A DNA stretch of 64,000 nt. It comes from CALMEC01 sp963765105 (GTDB taxonomy: Bacteria; Actinomycetota; Thermoleophilia; Miltoncostaeales; Miltoncostaeaceae). The stretch's first letter is position 1, and every line of letters starts with the position of its first letter. The notes beneath the pieces were generated by a model, which saw only the letters and a program-made list of their open reading frames with translations, was not told the origin of the DNA and searched no databases. Where the stretch lies: assembly GCA_963765105.1 (NCBI GenBank), contig CAVXUW010000004.1:806001-870000 (forward strand), given 5' to 3'. This document shows positions 25,398 to 33,686 of this stretch, piece by piece. The translations under genes and the position numbers were made by a program.

Positions 25398-27077
25398 ATG
25401 TCGAGTCTCACCATCACAATCCTGTTGTGCGTTGCCCTTGTCGGTGTCCTGGTGCTCAAGCGCCGCAACGAGAAGGCGTCCGGTTCCGGTTCGGGAGGCG
25501 AGCCCGCGCCCGGCTCGTTACAACGCGTTTCAGTTCGATCACGCCGTAAGAGCGACACCGCCGCAACGCGTCCGCGACGTGCCCGACCCCGGCTTGCGTT
25601 GAGCGTTCCCGGTCGCCTTTCTGGCGACGAGGTCACGACGTCGGTACCGGCTGTTCCGGTGCTTCCTGCGGTTCCACCCACGCCCAGCCCGGTGACGGTT
25701 GACGACCTCGATGACCCGGTCACGGTCGAGGGTGAGAGCCCCGCGCCGGCGATGGCACCCGCCACCGAGGCGCAGCCGGCCGAAGTCCTCGTCGACGTGG
25801 CCCCGTCAAATGAGCTGATCGACGCCCCCGGCTGGCCAAACCCCGGCGAGCTCGGCGCCGTCCTGGACTACGCCGCGTTCGATCCGCACCCGGATGCGCC
25901 CATCACCGATGACGCTGGCGACAGTGAGGCGTCGTCCGAGGAGCCGGCTCCCGACGCCACCGCAACGGATTTCGCGGCTGAGGATGCCGACTTTGACCCG
26001 GCCACTGGCTGGGGCCCGGAGGAGACCGATGAGTGGTCCCCCGATGCCGACGTCGCCGAAACCGACGATACCGTGTTGCAGAGCTGGAGTTCCGAGTCAT
26101 GGTCGGCCTCAGAGTCATCCGACGACCCCTCCCCAGACGTCAGCCCACACGTGAGCATCGATGACCTTTTCGAGGGCGCAGCCGTGTGGGACGACCCTGA
26201 CCTTGCCTCCGCTGAAGAGTTCGACATGACCCCTGTTCTCACCACGTCAATTGACGCCGACTGGGAGACCGCAGACGAGCGCGACGACCTCTCCGGCGAC
26301 TGGCCCGTGGTGGGTAGCAACACGTGGACCACAAACGACGACACGATTGAGCAGGCGGCGCCAGAGGTCACTCCCGTCAGAACGCTCGACCGTGAAACCG
26401 TGGACGCCGACGACAAGACAATGGTCTTCGCCGTTCGGCCAATGACCGTCGCCACTCACACCGATCCGGCCCCGGCTCCGGTTCCTGCCGCCGCCGATGA
26501 ACGTGCTGGTATACAAGCAAGTACACCACCGGTTGTTGACACCGCCGCCGCAAACAAAGCGCGCAAGAAGATCAAACGACTCGAAAAGCAGCTTGCGGAA
26601 ACCCAAGCGGAGCTCGCACGCGTCACTCAACTGCTCGCCGAGACAACCCAGAACCAGCTGATCGAAACAGTTCGGCGCCTGGAGCACACCATCGCCTCAG
26701 GCGTGATCACCACGCCCCAACCCCTTACCGCACCGGTTGTCGAGGTAGCGACGGTCGCCACGCCAAAGACGGGGCCACGGAAGAAGACGGCAACATCCGC
26801 CGCGAAAGCTCCCGCCCCGGTAACGCGCCGACGTGCCCCGTTCACACTCAGCGCCAAAGAAGCCCGAACCTTGCGTGCGATCGCTGCGCGACGTTCCCAG
26901 CCGCAGATGCGTCGACGCGCGCAGATCATTCTTGCGGCCGCTCGCGGCGAGAGCACCAAAACGACCGCCGCGCGCCTCGATGTCGACATCTCGACGGTAC
27001 GTCGCTGGAGAGCCCGCTTCGTTGCGGAACGTCTCGCGATGGTGGCCGACTACCAGGCCGGTCCCAAACGCCGCTGA
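25398..27077 (+). CDS. Membrane-anchored acidic protein with coiled coil and transposase-type HTH
   Basis: 559 residues. One N-terminal membrane helix (LTITILLCVALVGVLVL) is followed by a basic patch. Then come about 300 disordered residues rich in Asp, Glu, Ser and Trp. A coiled coil (KKIKRLEKQLAETQAELARV) follows near 395-430. The C-terminal 80 residues are a homeodomain-like HTH: RRRAQIILAAARGES then AARLDVDISTVRRWRARF, the type found at the N-terminus of IS630 transposases. Membrane attachment plus a DNA-binding end suggests tethering of DNA or a transposase domain put to new use. No transposase catalytic domain is present. Confidence 0.75.
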   Translation: MSSLTITILLCVALVGVLVLKRRNEKASGSGSGGEPAPGSLQRVSVRSRRKSDTAATRPRRARPRLALSVPGRLSGDEVTTSVPAVPVLPAVPPTPSPVTVDDLDDPVTVEGESPAPAMAPATEAQPAEVLVDVAPSNELIDAPGWPNPGELGAVLDYAAFDPHPDAPITDDAGDSEASSEEPAPDATATDFAAEDADFDPATGWGPEETDEWSPDADVAETDDTVLQSWSSESWSASESSDDPSPDVSPHVSIDDLFEGAAVWDDPDLASAEEFDMTPVLTTSIDADWETADERDDLSGDWPVVGSNTWTTNDDTIEQAAPEVTPVRTLDRETVDADDKTMVFAVRPMTVATHTDPAPAPVPAAADERAGIQASTPPVVDTAAANKARKKIKRLEKQLAETQAELARVTQLLAETTQNQLIETVRRLEHTIASGVITTPQPLTAPVVEVATVATPKTGPRKKTATSAAKAPAPVTRRRAPFTLSAKEARTLRAIAARRSQPQMRRRAQIILAAARGESTKTTAARLDVDISTVRRWRARFVAERLAMVADYQAGPKRR

Positions 27078-27120
27078 CACTTCGGGGCCGTGCCCACCAA
27101 CAGACGGCTATCCTGGGCAC

Positions 27121-27357
27121 ATGCCCGATGTGAGCGAATACGCAACGATGATCGAAGCAGCCCTACCGGGAGCAACGGCCACCGTTGTTGACCAGGGTGG
27201 CGGCGACCACCTGTTCGCTGAGGTTGTTGCCCCGCAGTTCGCCGGCCTTTCGCGCATCGAGCAGCACCGCCTGGTGTACGGCGCCGTCCAGCCCTTCATG
27301 GCCGATGGCACCATCCATGCGCTCGCACTGAAGACACGCACTCCGGAGGACCAATGA
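27121..27357 (+). CDS. BolA-family protein
   Basis: 78 residues from ATG 27121. The class I KH-like BolA fold is visible: IEAALPGATATVVD, then HLFAEVVAPQFAGLSRIEQHRLVYGAVQ, including the invariant His of HR-x-VY. BolA proteins bind CGFS monothiol glutaredoxins and share a [2Fe-2S] cluster. The next gene, overlapping by ATGA, is exactly such a glutaredoxin, so the pair probably works in iron-sulfur trafficking. Confidence 0.93.
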   Translation: MPDVSEYATMIEAALPGATATVVDQGGGDHLFAEVVAPQFAGLSRIEQHRLVYGAVQPFMADGTIHALALKTRTPEDQ

Positions 27358-27692
27358 GCGACACCCTCACCATGACCGACGCCGAGATCCTCGACCAGAT
27401 CAAGTCCGAGACCACGGAGAACCGGGTGTTCCTGTACATGAAGGGCACGCCCGACATGCCGCGCTGCGGTTTCAGCAACCAGGTCATCCAGATCCTGAAC
27501 GCCACCGGCACCGCATACGAAGCCCGTGACGTGCTCACCGACCCGCGCATCCGGGAAGTGCTGTCAACGCACTCCGACTGGCCCACCATCCCTCAGCTGT
27601 TTGTCGACGGCGCGCTCGTCGGTGGCTGCGACATCACGACAGAGATGTTTCAAAGCGGCGAGCTCCAGGAAATGCTTGGCGCATCCGCGTAG
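27354..27692 (+). CDS. grxD: Monothiol CGFS glutaredoxin (Grx4/GrxD type)
   Basis: 112 residues. The active site CGFS starts at Cys38 (PRCGFSNQ), with MKGTPDMP before it and WPTIPQLFVDGALVGGCD after it, all standard for Grx4/GrxD. Monothiol glutaredoxins bind a [2Fe-2S] cluster with glutathione or a similar thiol, alone or as a heterodimer with BolA. It is translationally coupled to the BolA gene. A repeat array begins 30 bp downstream. Confidence 0.96.
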   Translation: MSDTLTMTDAEILDQIKSETTENRVFLYMKGTPDMPRCGFSNQVIQILNATGTAYEARDVLTDPRIREVLSTHSDWPTIPQLFVDGALVGGCDITTEMFQSGELQEMLGASA

Positions 27693-27724
27693 GCCCGTCG
27701 AACCGTGACGGCCGACGTTCCTCA

Positions 27725-28107
27725 GCCGCCGAAGACAATTGAGACGTCCGAAGGACGGCGAATAGGCCGCCTAAGTGCCGTGGCGAAGGCGGCGTTCCCC
27801 CAGCCGCCGAAGACAATTGAGACGTCCGAAGGACGGCGAATAGGCCGCCTAAGTGCCGTGGCGAAGGCGGCGTTCCCCCAGCCGCCGAAGACAATTGAGA
27901 CGTCCGAAGGACGGCGAATAGGCCGCCTAAGTGCCGTGGCGAAGGCGGCGTTCCCCAGCCGCCGAAGACAATTGAGACGTCCGAAGGACGGCGAATAGGC
28001 CGCCTAAGTGCCGTGGCGAAGGCGGCGTTCCCGCCGCCGAAGACAATTGAGACGTCCGAAGGACGGCGAATAGGCCGCCTAAGTGCCGTGGCGGAGGCGG
28101 CGTTTTG
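27725..28107 (+). repeat. Five tandem copies of a 75-78 bp palindromic unit
   Basis: Copies start at 27725, 27803, 27881, 27958 and 28033, giving unit lengths 78, 78, 77 and 75 bp plus a final copy. Copies are nearly identical apart from length changes in a C-run/CAG junction. Each unit contains outer GCCGCC/GGCGGC arms and an inner CGTCC-GAA-GGACG hairpin. The last copy carries one A-to-G change (GCGAAGG to GCGGAGG) that creates a Shine-Dalgarno 7 nt before the TTG start of the next gene. Units are back to back without spacers, so this is not a CRISPR array. Confidence 0.97.
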
Positions 28108-29139
28108 AACCCCCTCTTTCGCGACGACGAGCCCCTCGCGGAACTTCACGCCCACCTCGGTGGCGGCGTCGACCCGGCGTCGATGTGGGAGCTTGCCCAC
28201 GAGCAGGGGATCAAGCTTCCGTTTGACGATTACTGGGCGTTCGCCAGAGCGGCCAGCGTTGGGAGCGGCGTGTCGGGCCTCGATGGCCTCGACCAGATCT
28301 ACCACCTCACCGAGCTGATTCAGAGCAGCCCGGACGGGGTCTTTCGTTCGGTGCATTCGATGCTCGGCGGCGCCTACCGCTCGCAGCGAATCACCACCCA
28401 CGAAGTGCGCTTCAACCCGGCCAAGCGAAATCGTGGTGGCGAGCGCGACCTGGACGCCATCATCATGTCGGCCGTTCACGCCGCCGATCGCGCGATGCTC
28501 GAGTACCCCATCCGTGCAGGGATCATCGTGATGATGGATCGCGGCTTCTCCCCCGAGCTGAACGCGGCGATCATCGATAAGGCCGTCCGTTTCGCCGGTC
28601 GCGGCATCGTGGGTGTTGACATCGGTGGCCCACGCCCGGGCGGCCCCGGGGCCCGCTACGACTACGCCGCCCTCGCCCCGCTTGTTGCCAAGGCTCGCGA
28701 CGCCGGGCTCGCGGTCACATTCCATGCGGGTGAAGAGGGTGTCAACGCCCCCGACCCGGCACCGTTCGTAGCCGAGCTTGGCGAAGTGGTTGCCCTGGGT
28801 GTCGACCGCATCGGCCACGGCATCATCGCTGCATTCGACACCGACGTCGCCCAACGCATCGCCGACAGGGGGATCGTCTTGGAGGTGTGCCCCACCTCCA
28901 ACGTCAAGACCCGCGCCGTCCGCAACGAGCAACAGATGGCCGAGATCGTCTTCAGCCTTCGCGATGCCGGGATCGAGGTGGTTATCGCCACCGACGGCCC
29001 GGAGATGATCGGCACCCGCCTGCGTGCCGAGTACGCCATGCTGGTTCGCCTCGGCGCCATCACCCGTGACGACGCGCGCGCGATGAACGCCCGGGCGCAC
29101 GAGGTGAGCTTTCTGACGGGGTGGCGCGCTCCGGGGTGA
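28105..29139 (+). CDS. Adenosine-deaminase-like amidohydrolase
   Basis: 344 residues from TTG 28105, supported by GGAGG at 28093-28097. Zinc and catalytic motifs are HAHLGG, FHAGE, IGHG and CPTSN, all as in adenosine/AMP deaminase family enzymes. In place of the family TDDP near the C-terminus it has TDGPEM, so the zinc-binding Asp remains but the substrate-contacting second Asp is Gly. The substrate may therefore differ from adenosine. The ribosome site and the approach to the start codon lie inside the last copy of the repeat array. Cytosolic. Confidence 0.85.
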   Translation: MNPLFRDDEPLAELHAHLGGGVDPASMWELAHEQGIKLPFDDYWAFARAASVGSGVSGLDGLDQIYHLTELIQSSPDGVFRSVHSMLGGAYRSQRITTHEVRFNPAKRNRGGERDLDAIIMSAVHAADRAMLEYPIRAGIIVMMDRGFSPELNAAIIDKAVRFAGRGIVGVDIGGPRPGGPGARYDYAALAPLVAKARDAGLAVTFHAGEEGVNAPDPAPFVAELGEVVALGVDRIGHGIIAAFDTDVAQRIADRGIVLEVCPTSNVKTRAVRNEQQMAEIVFSLRDAGIEVVIATDGPEMIGTRLRAEYAMLVRLGAITRDDARAMNARAHEVSFLTGWRAPG

Positions 29140-29201
29140 TCCAACAGCGGGGCTGCGACGAACACCTGGCATCACCCAGTGTTCCACGCGAGGAGCCTCC
29201 C

Positions 29202-30104
29202 ATGTTTCGCCTGTCGCTGATCGTCACCGCCGCTTGCCTGGCCGTCCCGGTCGTCGCCGCGGCCGATGTTCCCATCACGGTCCCGGCCGACCTGCTCGGC
29301 GGCCGTGTGGCGCCCGCGCAGACAACCGCCATCGACCCGACCGACCCCGACGACGAGGACGGCGTCGATCTTTCCGATCCCGAATTCTGGGACGAGGTGT
29401 GGCCAATCCGCGCCGCCGCGCTTGCCCCGCCGGAGGAGATCGAGGTCGACTGCGACGAGGATCTCGTGCCCGGATCATGTGGATTGTGGGGCGATGAGGC
29501 CGCCGCCCTCGAGCCCGAGTCGGTCACCGAAACGTCGGCGGTTGCTGCTCCGCCGGAGTCGACCATCGCTGTGTCGCGACGCCTTCGGCCCACGCTGGGC
29601 GCCTGGATGACGAGCCAGACGCCAACGTTGCAGTGGACCCCGGAGCCGGGCGCGACGCGGTACAACGTGCAGATCTACCTCGGCCCCCGCCGCGTCGCGA
29701 GCGTGTGGACCACCGGCACCCGCGTCCGCATCCCCCGAAAGGTCATCGACCAGGGGCGGTACTACATGTGGGGCGTGTTCCCCGGCTTCGGCTCGGCCAC
29801 GAAGCCCACGTTTCGCAAACCGCTTGGACGTTCTGTGTTTGGTGTCGTCCTGCGCCCGCGCATTCGGTTCACGCGCGTGGCCGGGGGCGTGGTCGGTGAG
29901 GTGCGTCCCCACATTCCCAGCGGAACGTTGCGACTCACGCGTCCGCAGTCGCTGGCGAGTCGTGTCCCACGCAAAGTCGTTGTCAACCAGAACAGCCGCA
30001 TTCGCCTGACGGTCACCACACGTGAGGCGGAACGGATTGGGGCCCGGCTCCTGACTCCGGGCCCCACGCCTCCCCGCGGCATCCGGCGGCCAAACATGCC
30101 TTAG
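29202..30104 (+). CDS. Secreted hypothetical protein with fibronectin-like domain
   Basis: 300 residues from ATG 29202, with AGGAG 6 nt upstream. Sec signal peptide LSLIVTAACLAVPVVAAAD. An acidic region (about 40-100) with a Cys pair (VDCDEDLVPGSCG) comes next. Then a beta-sandwich-like part, TPTLQWTPEPGATRYNVQIY to QGRYYMWGVFP, resembles fibronectin type III or Ig-like domains. The end is basic and Pro-rich. Presumably extracellular; role unknown. The stop overlaps the convergent MFS gene by 4 bp. Confidence 0.72.
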   Translation: MFRLSLIVTAACLAVPVVAAADVPITVPADLLGGRVAPAQTTAIDPTDPDDEDGVDLSDPEFWDEVWPIRAAALAPPEEIEVDCDEDLVPGSCGLWGDEAAALEPESVTETSAVAAPPESTIAVSRRLRPTLGAWMTSQTPTLQWTPEPGATRYNVQIYLGPRRVASVWTTGTRVRIPRKVIDQGRYYMWGVFPGFGSATKPTFRKPLGRSVFGVVLRPRIRFTRVAGGVVGEVRPHIPSGTLRLTRPQSLASRVPRKVVVNQNSRIRLTVTTREAERIGARLLTPGPTPPRGIRRPNMP

Positions 30105-31204
30105 CTCCGCAGGAGGCGAGGAAGGGCGAGCGCGACGAGCGCGACGGCGGCGGCGATCATGAGGGCGCCGCCCAGCGCCCAGGCGCCGTAGACCGCAAAC
30201 GCCGAGAGCTCCGTGGCGAGCCCCGCGACGCTGGTGACGGTTGCACGCGAGGTTCCCGTGATCCGGTCCTGGAGGTGCGTGTCGACGACCACCGACACCA
30301 TGCAGTAGAGGCCGTAGAAGACCGCCACGGCGACCACGCCCACCGGGCGATGGATCAACGCCGCGCCGCCAAACAGCAGAGCAGACGCACCCAGCCAACC
30401 GGCGAGCGTCGCCGGGGACGTCCCAACAAGCCGTGCGCCGAGCACGGCGCCGACCGCCCCGATGAGCGGAATCGCAAGGATGGCGAGCGGGGTGATCCGC
30501 GTCGTGATACCCCAGTCGTGGGCGAGTAATGGGAAGTATTCCTCCACCGCGTCGACCGCCTCGACCGCCGCCACCGCGATGATCGCGAGCCGAACCAGGG
30601 GATGGCGGGCGGCCTCACGCGCACCCGCGGCCAGGGTGGCGAAGTACCCGGGCCCGTCGTCGTCATCGTCCCCGACGTGGCGAGGCGCCTCAGGAAGCTG
30701 CGTGGCCATGGCGGCCGCGGTAACGCACAGGCCGACGCTCACCCATCCCACCAGGGAAAATCCACCCACCGGGAAGAGCACGGTTGCCGCAACGGCGGCG
30801 GGAATCTGCCCGATCAGCCCTGCCGCGCCAACCCGACCGTAGACGCGGGCGAACTCACCCTCCGCCCCCTCGGCGGCAAGCGCATCGTAGAGCAAAGCCT
30901 CCAGCGCCCCAGAGACGAACGAGCCGCCCAGCCCCCACAGCACGAAACCCGCGGCAAAGCCGACGAAATCGGGGCGCAGAATCCAGATGACGTATCCGCC
31001 CGCCTGGAGGACGCCGGCAGCGACCAGCGCGCCACGTCGCGAGTAGCGGTCGGCAAGCGCCCCCGCCGGGACCTCCGACACGATCGCCACGGCCGACCAG
31101 ATCGCAAACAGCCCGGAGATTTGCCCACCCGAGAGCCCTCGGTCGTCGAACAGCAGCGCATACAGCGGGTAGATCGGGAGGGCATCGGCCAGCAGCGCCC
31201 ACAC
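30101..31204 (-). CDS. MFS transporter
   Basis: 367 residues from GTG 31204. About 11-12 hydrophobic segments are visible. The MFS loop 2-3 motif is ADRYSRRGALVAAG. A hydrophilic central loop carries five Asp in a row (about 180-190). The N-terminus starts close to the first membrane helix, so a few residues may be missing or the start may lie slightly upstream. The substrate cannot be told; the VPAGALADR context resembles drug-efflux or unknown-type MFS proteins. Confidence 0.82.
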   Translation of the reverse strand: MWALLADALPIYPLYALLFDDRGLSGGQISGLFAIWSAVAIVSEVPAGALADRYSRRGALVAAGVLQAGGYVIWILRPDFVGFAAGFVLWGLGGSFVSGALEALLYDALAAEGAEGEFARVYGRVGAAGLIGQIPAAVAATVLFPVGGFSLVGWVSVGLCVTAAAMATQLPEAPRHVGDDDDDGPGYFATLAAGAREAARHPLVRLAIIAVAAVEAVDAVEEYFPLLAHDWGITTRITPLAILAIPLIGAVGAVLGARLVGTSPATLAGWLGASALLFGGAALIHRPVGVVAVAVFYGLYCMVSVVVDTHLQDRITGTSRATVTSVAGLATELSAFAVYGAWALGGALMIAAAVALVALALPRLLRS

Positions 31205-31307
31205 TGTCGTGCGGCGAGAGATCCGACGAACGTCGTCACGCGGGTGGCGTCAATTCGGAGGCATTGACGGAAATGTACCGACCGTAACCCGCGCTGTCAC
31301 GCCCGAC

Positions 31308-32039
31308 CTATTCGGGCAGGCGTATATCGATTCGTTGCTGCCCGGAACGCTCGGGTGCAAACCCGGCCGTCTCCGCGATGCCGATGAGGTCGTCAACCCG
31401 CCGAACGGTTCGGCGTGAGCTGACGAGCGCCCGAGCGAAGAGGCCCTTCGCCGCCTTGTTGTGATGACTCACCGCACGACCACGATCATCGACCACCCGA
31501 ACCATGATGGCGTGCGGCAGTGGCGCCAACGTGGCGTACGCGGCCGACCGCAGGTCCACGACGACCCCGTTGTCCGTTGCCAGGGCTTCGGTCAGCGTGG
31601 GTCGCCACAACGCCGCGAGCGCACCGACGTTAGGAATTCGACTGCCTCCCGAGAGGCGATACGCCGGGATGGGATCGGAGGGGCGCAAGGCGCCAAACAG
31701 GGCAGAACAAATCACCAGGGAGTCGTTCGCCCGCCGCCGCGCCGCCGGCGTCAGCCCACCCACGTCAAGAGCATCGAACAGGACACCGGCGTAACGCTCC
31801 ACCGCCGGCATGGTCGGCGACCGGCGTACCCGCGCGTTTCGCGCGATCTCGGCGTCCTGCCGAGTGGAGAGTCCGAGGGCCGCCCGACTGGCCGGCACGT
31901 CGGTCGCGAGGTCTTCCAACTCACCAAGCAGATGTGCGCGGGTGGCGTTGAGCTCCGTAAAACCGAGCCGAGCCAGCTTGAGCCGCGGCCCCTCACCTCC
32001 CGGTGATTTCGTCTCAGATGGCGGCAGCAGTATTCGCAT
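31308..32039 (-). CDS. yaaA: YaaA-family peroxide-stress protein
   Basis: 243 residues. The family signature ILLPPSETK opens the protein, followed by RYAGVLFDALDV, ALFGALRPSDPIPAYRLS and the conserved HHNKAAKG. E. coli YaaA lowers free iron during H2O2 stress and binds DNA. The length matches the family (about 250). It is alone on the minus strand, with no clear operon. Confidence 0.9.
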   Translation of the reverse strand: MRILLPPSETKSPGGEGPRLKLARLGFTELNATRAHLLGELEDLATDVPASRAALGLSTRQDAEIARNARVRRSPTMPAVERYAGVLFDALDVGGLTPAARRRANDSLVICSALFGALRPSDPIPAYRLSGGSRIPNVGALAALWRPTLTEALATDNGVVVDLRSAAYATLAPLPHAIMVRVVDDRGRAVSHHNKAAKGLFARALVSSRRTVRRVDDLIGIAETAGFAPERSGQQRIDIRLPE

Positions 32040-32178
32040 CGGGCCGCGGCATGGTAGCCGCCCCCGTCACGTCCCACCGGACCATCACCGTCTCATCAGT
32101 CGCTATTGAGAATGGCGAGGAGCCGCAGATGGGTGGTGTAGATCCACAGAGGGCTCACAACGAGGCCGATCGGCGACG

Positions 32179-33252
32179 TTAACCCTGTCCGACGGCCTCC
32201 GAGATGTTCCGTGCCCCGGCCTCGTCCATCAACGAGAGCAGGTCACGATTGATGCGGCGGGGCAGCCCAGCACCCTCGTAGACGTAGCCGGTGTAGATCT
32301 GAACCAGCGACGCGCCGGCCAGGATCTTCCGCCACGCATCGGCCGCCGTGAAGATGCCGCCCACTCCGATCACCGGGAGCCCCCCGGCAAGCGCGACGAC
32401 CTGGCGTAGCACGTCGTCGGCCAGGGAGCGAAGCGGTACCCCCGACAGCCCGCCGATCTCGTTGCCGTAGGCCGAGCGAAGCTCGGGACGACTGATGGTG
32501 GTGTTCGACACGATGATTCCGTCGACGGCGTCGCGGGCGATGCCGACAATGGCTTCGAGGGCGGCCCGATCGAGGTCGGGGGCGATCTTCACAAGCACCG
32601 GCCGAGCCCGATCACGTGTGCGGTTCACGGCGGTGATGCGGCGAAGGAGTTCCTCCAGTGCGTTTCGTTCCTGCAGGTCACGCAGGCCGGGCGTGTTGGG
32701 GGAGCTGACGTTCACCGCGACGTAGTCGGCGAACTGCGCCACCCGGGTGAAGGTGGTCACGTAGTCGTCGCCGGCGTTCGCGGCCACCTTGGTTTTGCCG
32801 ATGTTGACGCCAAGCGGAATGCGATGCGCTCGTCCGGTGCGCTCCCACGCCGCCAGGCGGGCGGCCACTCGCTCGGATCCGGCGCTGTTGAACCCCAAAC
32901 GGTTGATGAGCGCGGTGTCGTCGGGCAGGCGAAAGACGCGCGGCTTGGGGTTTCCGGGTTGTGGCTCGGCGGTGATGGTGCCCACTTCGCAAAAGCCGAA
33001 ACCGAGGTGCGCCCACGCCGGCACCGCCGCCGCTTGCTTGTCGAACCCGGCCGCCAGGCCCACGGGGTTGGGGAAACGAAGCCCCCACAACTCTTGGCTC
33101 AGACGCTCGTCATCCGTCCCTAGGCGTCGCTCAACGAGGCGCCCCAGGGGCGGCATGTGCGCCAGGGCCTGAACCCCGGCCATCGCGATGTTGTGCGCGC
33201 GCTCCGGGTCAACCCGAAACAAAACGGGACGGACGAGCGCGCGGTGAATCAC
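32179..33252 (-). CDS. pyrD: Dihydroorotate dehydrogenase, quinone-type (class 2)
   Basis: 357 residues from GTG 33252, forming a GTGA overlap with the pterin dehydratase stop. The N-terminal amphipathic extension (about 1-45) typical of the membrane-associated class 2 enzyme is present. FMN and substrate motifs include NPVGLAAGFDK, NRLGFNS, NVSSPNTPGLR with the catalytic Ser, VKIAPDL and VGGIFTA. It oxidises dihydroorotate to orotate and reduces quinone in pyrimidine synthesis. Confidence 0.97.
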   Translation of the reverse strand: MIHRALVRPVLFRVDPERAHNIAMAGVQALAHMPPLGRLVERRLGTDDERLSQELWGLRFPNPVGLAAGFDKQAAAVPAWAHLGFGFCEVGTITAEPQPGNPKPRVFRLPDDTALINRLGFNSAGSERVAARLAAWERTGRAHRIPLGVNIGKTKVAANAGDDYVTTFTRVAQFADYVAVNVSSPNTPGLRDLQERNALEELLRRITAVNRTRDRARPVLVKIAPDLDRAALEAIVGIARDAVDGIIVSNTTISRPELRSAYGNEIGGLSGVPLRSLADDVLRQVVALAGGLPVIGVGGIFTAADAWRKILAGASLVQIYTGYVYEGAGLPRRINRDLLSLMDEAGARNISEAVGQG

Positions 33253-33536
33253 GCGGCGGCAAGCCCGTCAGCCACCTGCGCCAGGGCAACATCCTTGTCA
33301 GTAATGCCGCCCTCGGAATGGGTGCTTAGCGTCACCGTCACCCGGTTCCAACTGATGGCCACATCCGGGTGATGGTTGGCCTCCTCCGCCGCATCGGCGA
33401 GCCGGTTCACGAACGCGACCGAGCCCATAAAGCCCCCGTCGAAGGAGAGCTCCCGAACGATGGCAGCACCCACCCGCTCCCACCCGGGCATGCCGGAAAG
33501 AACGGCGGTGACCTCATCTGACGACAGCAATGGCAT
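33249..33536 (-). CDS. phhB: Pterin-4a-carbinolamine dehydratase
   Basis: 95 residues. The family motif EEANHHPDV contains the catalytic His residues, and the end TDKDVALAQVAD is characteristic. It dehydrates 4a-hydroxy-tetrahydropterin. In bacteria lacking phenylalanine hydroxylase such proteins may instead act with molybdopterin or folate-type pterins. It is coupled to pyrD by a GTGA overlap. Confidence 0.95.
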   Translation of the reverse strand: MPLLSSDEVTAVLSGMPGWERVGAAIVRELSFDGGFMGSVAFVNRLADAAEEANHHPDVAISWNRVTVTLSTHSEGGITDKDVALAQVADGLAAA

Positions 33537-33587
33537 ACGATCACCTCCGGTCGATAAACGGTGCGCCCCCGGTAACCTTAGCGCGAG

Positions 33588-33660
33588 GGGCCGTTAGCTC
33601 AGCTGGTAGAGCAGGGGACTTTTAATCCCAAGGTCCTGGGTTCGAGTCCCAGACGGCCCA
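33588..33660 (+). tRNA. tRNA-Lys (UUU anticodon)
   Basis: 73 nt. The acceptor stem GGGCCGT pairs with ACGGCCC and the discriminator base is A. The D-arm is GCTC-AGCTGGTA-GAGC. The anticodon loop CTTTTAA gives UUU. The T-arm is CTGGG-TTCGAGT-CCCAG. CCA is not encoded. The 27-43 anticodon-stem pair is G/A, the only imperfection. Its 3' 34 bp are repeated 1.57 kb downstream, marking it as an integration target. Confidence 0.98.
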
Positions 33661-33686
33661 CTCGATTCCCCTCAGGACTTCCTCGG

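Noticed and set aside
27725..28107. Possible CRISPR array
   Set aside because: Units are contiguous, 75-78 bp, almost identical end to end and lack unique spacers; no cas genes are nearby.
27634..29187. 517-residue minus-strand frame with 26-residue peptide repeats
   Set aside because: It is the antisense of the 78-bp repeats (78 is divisible by 3) and of the deaminase gene, which has full motifs on the plus strand.
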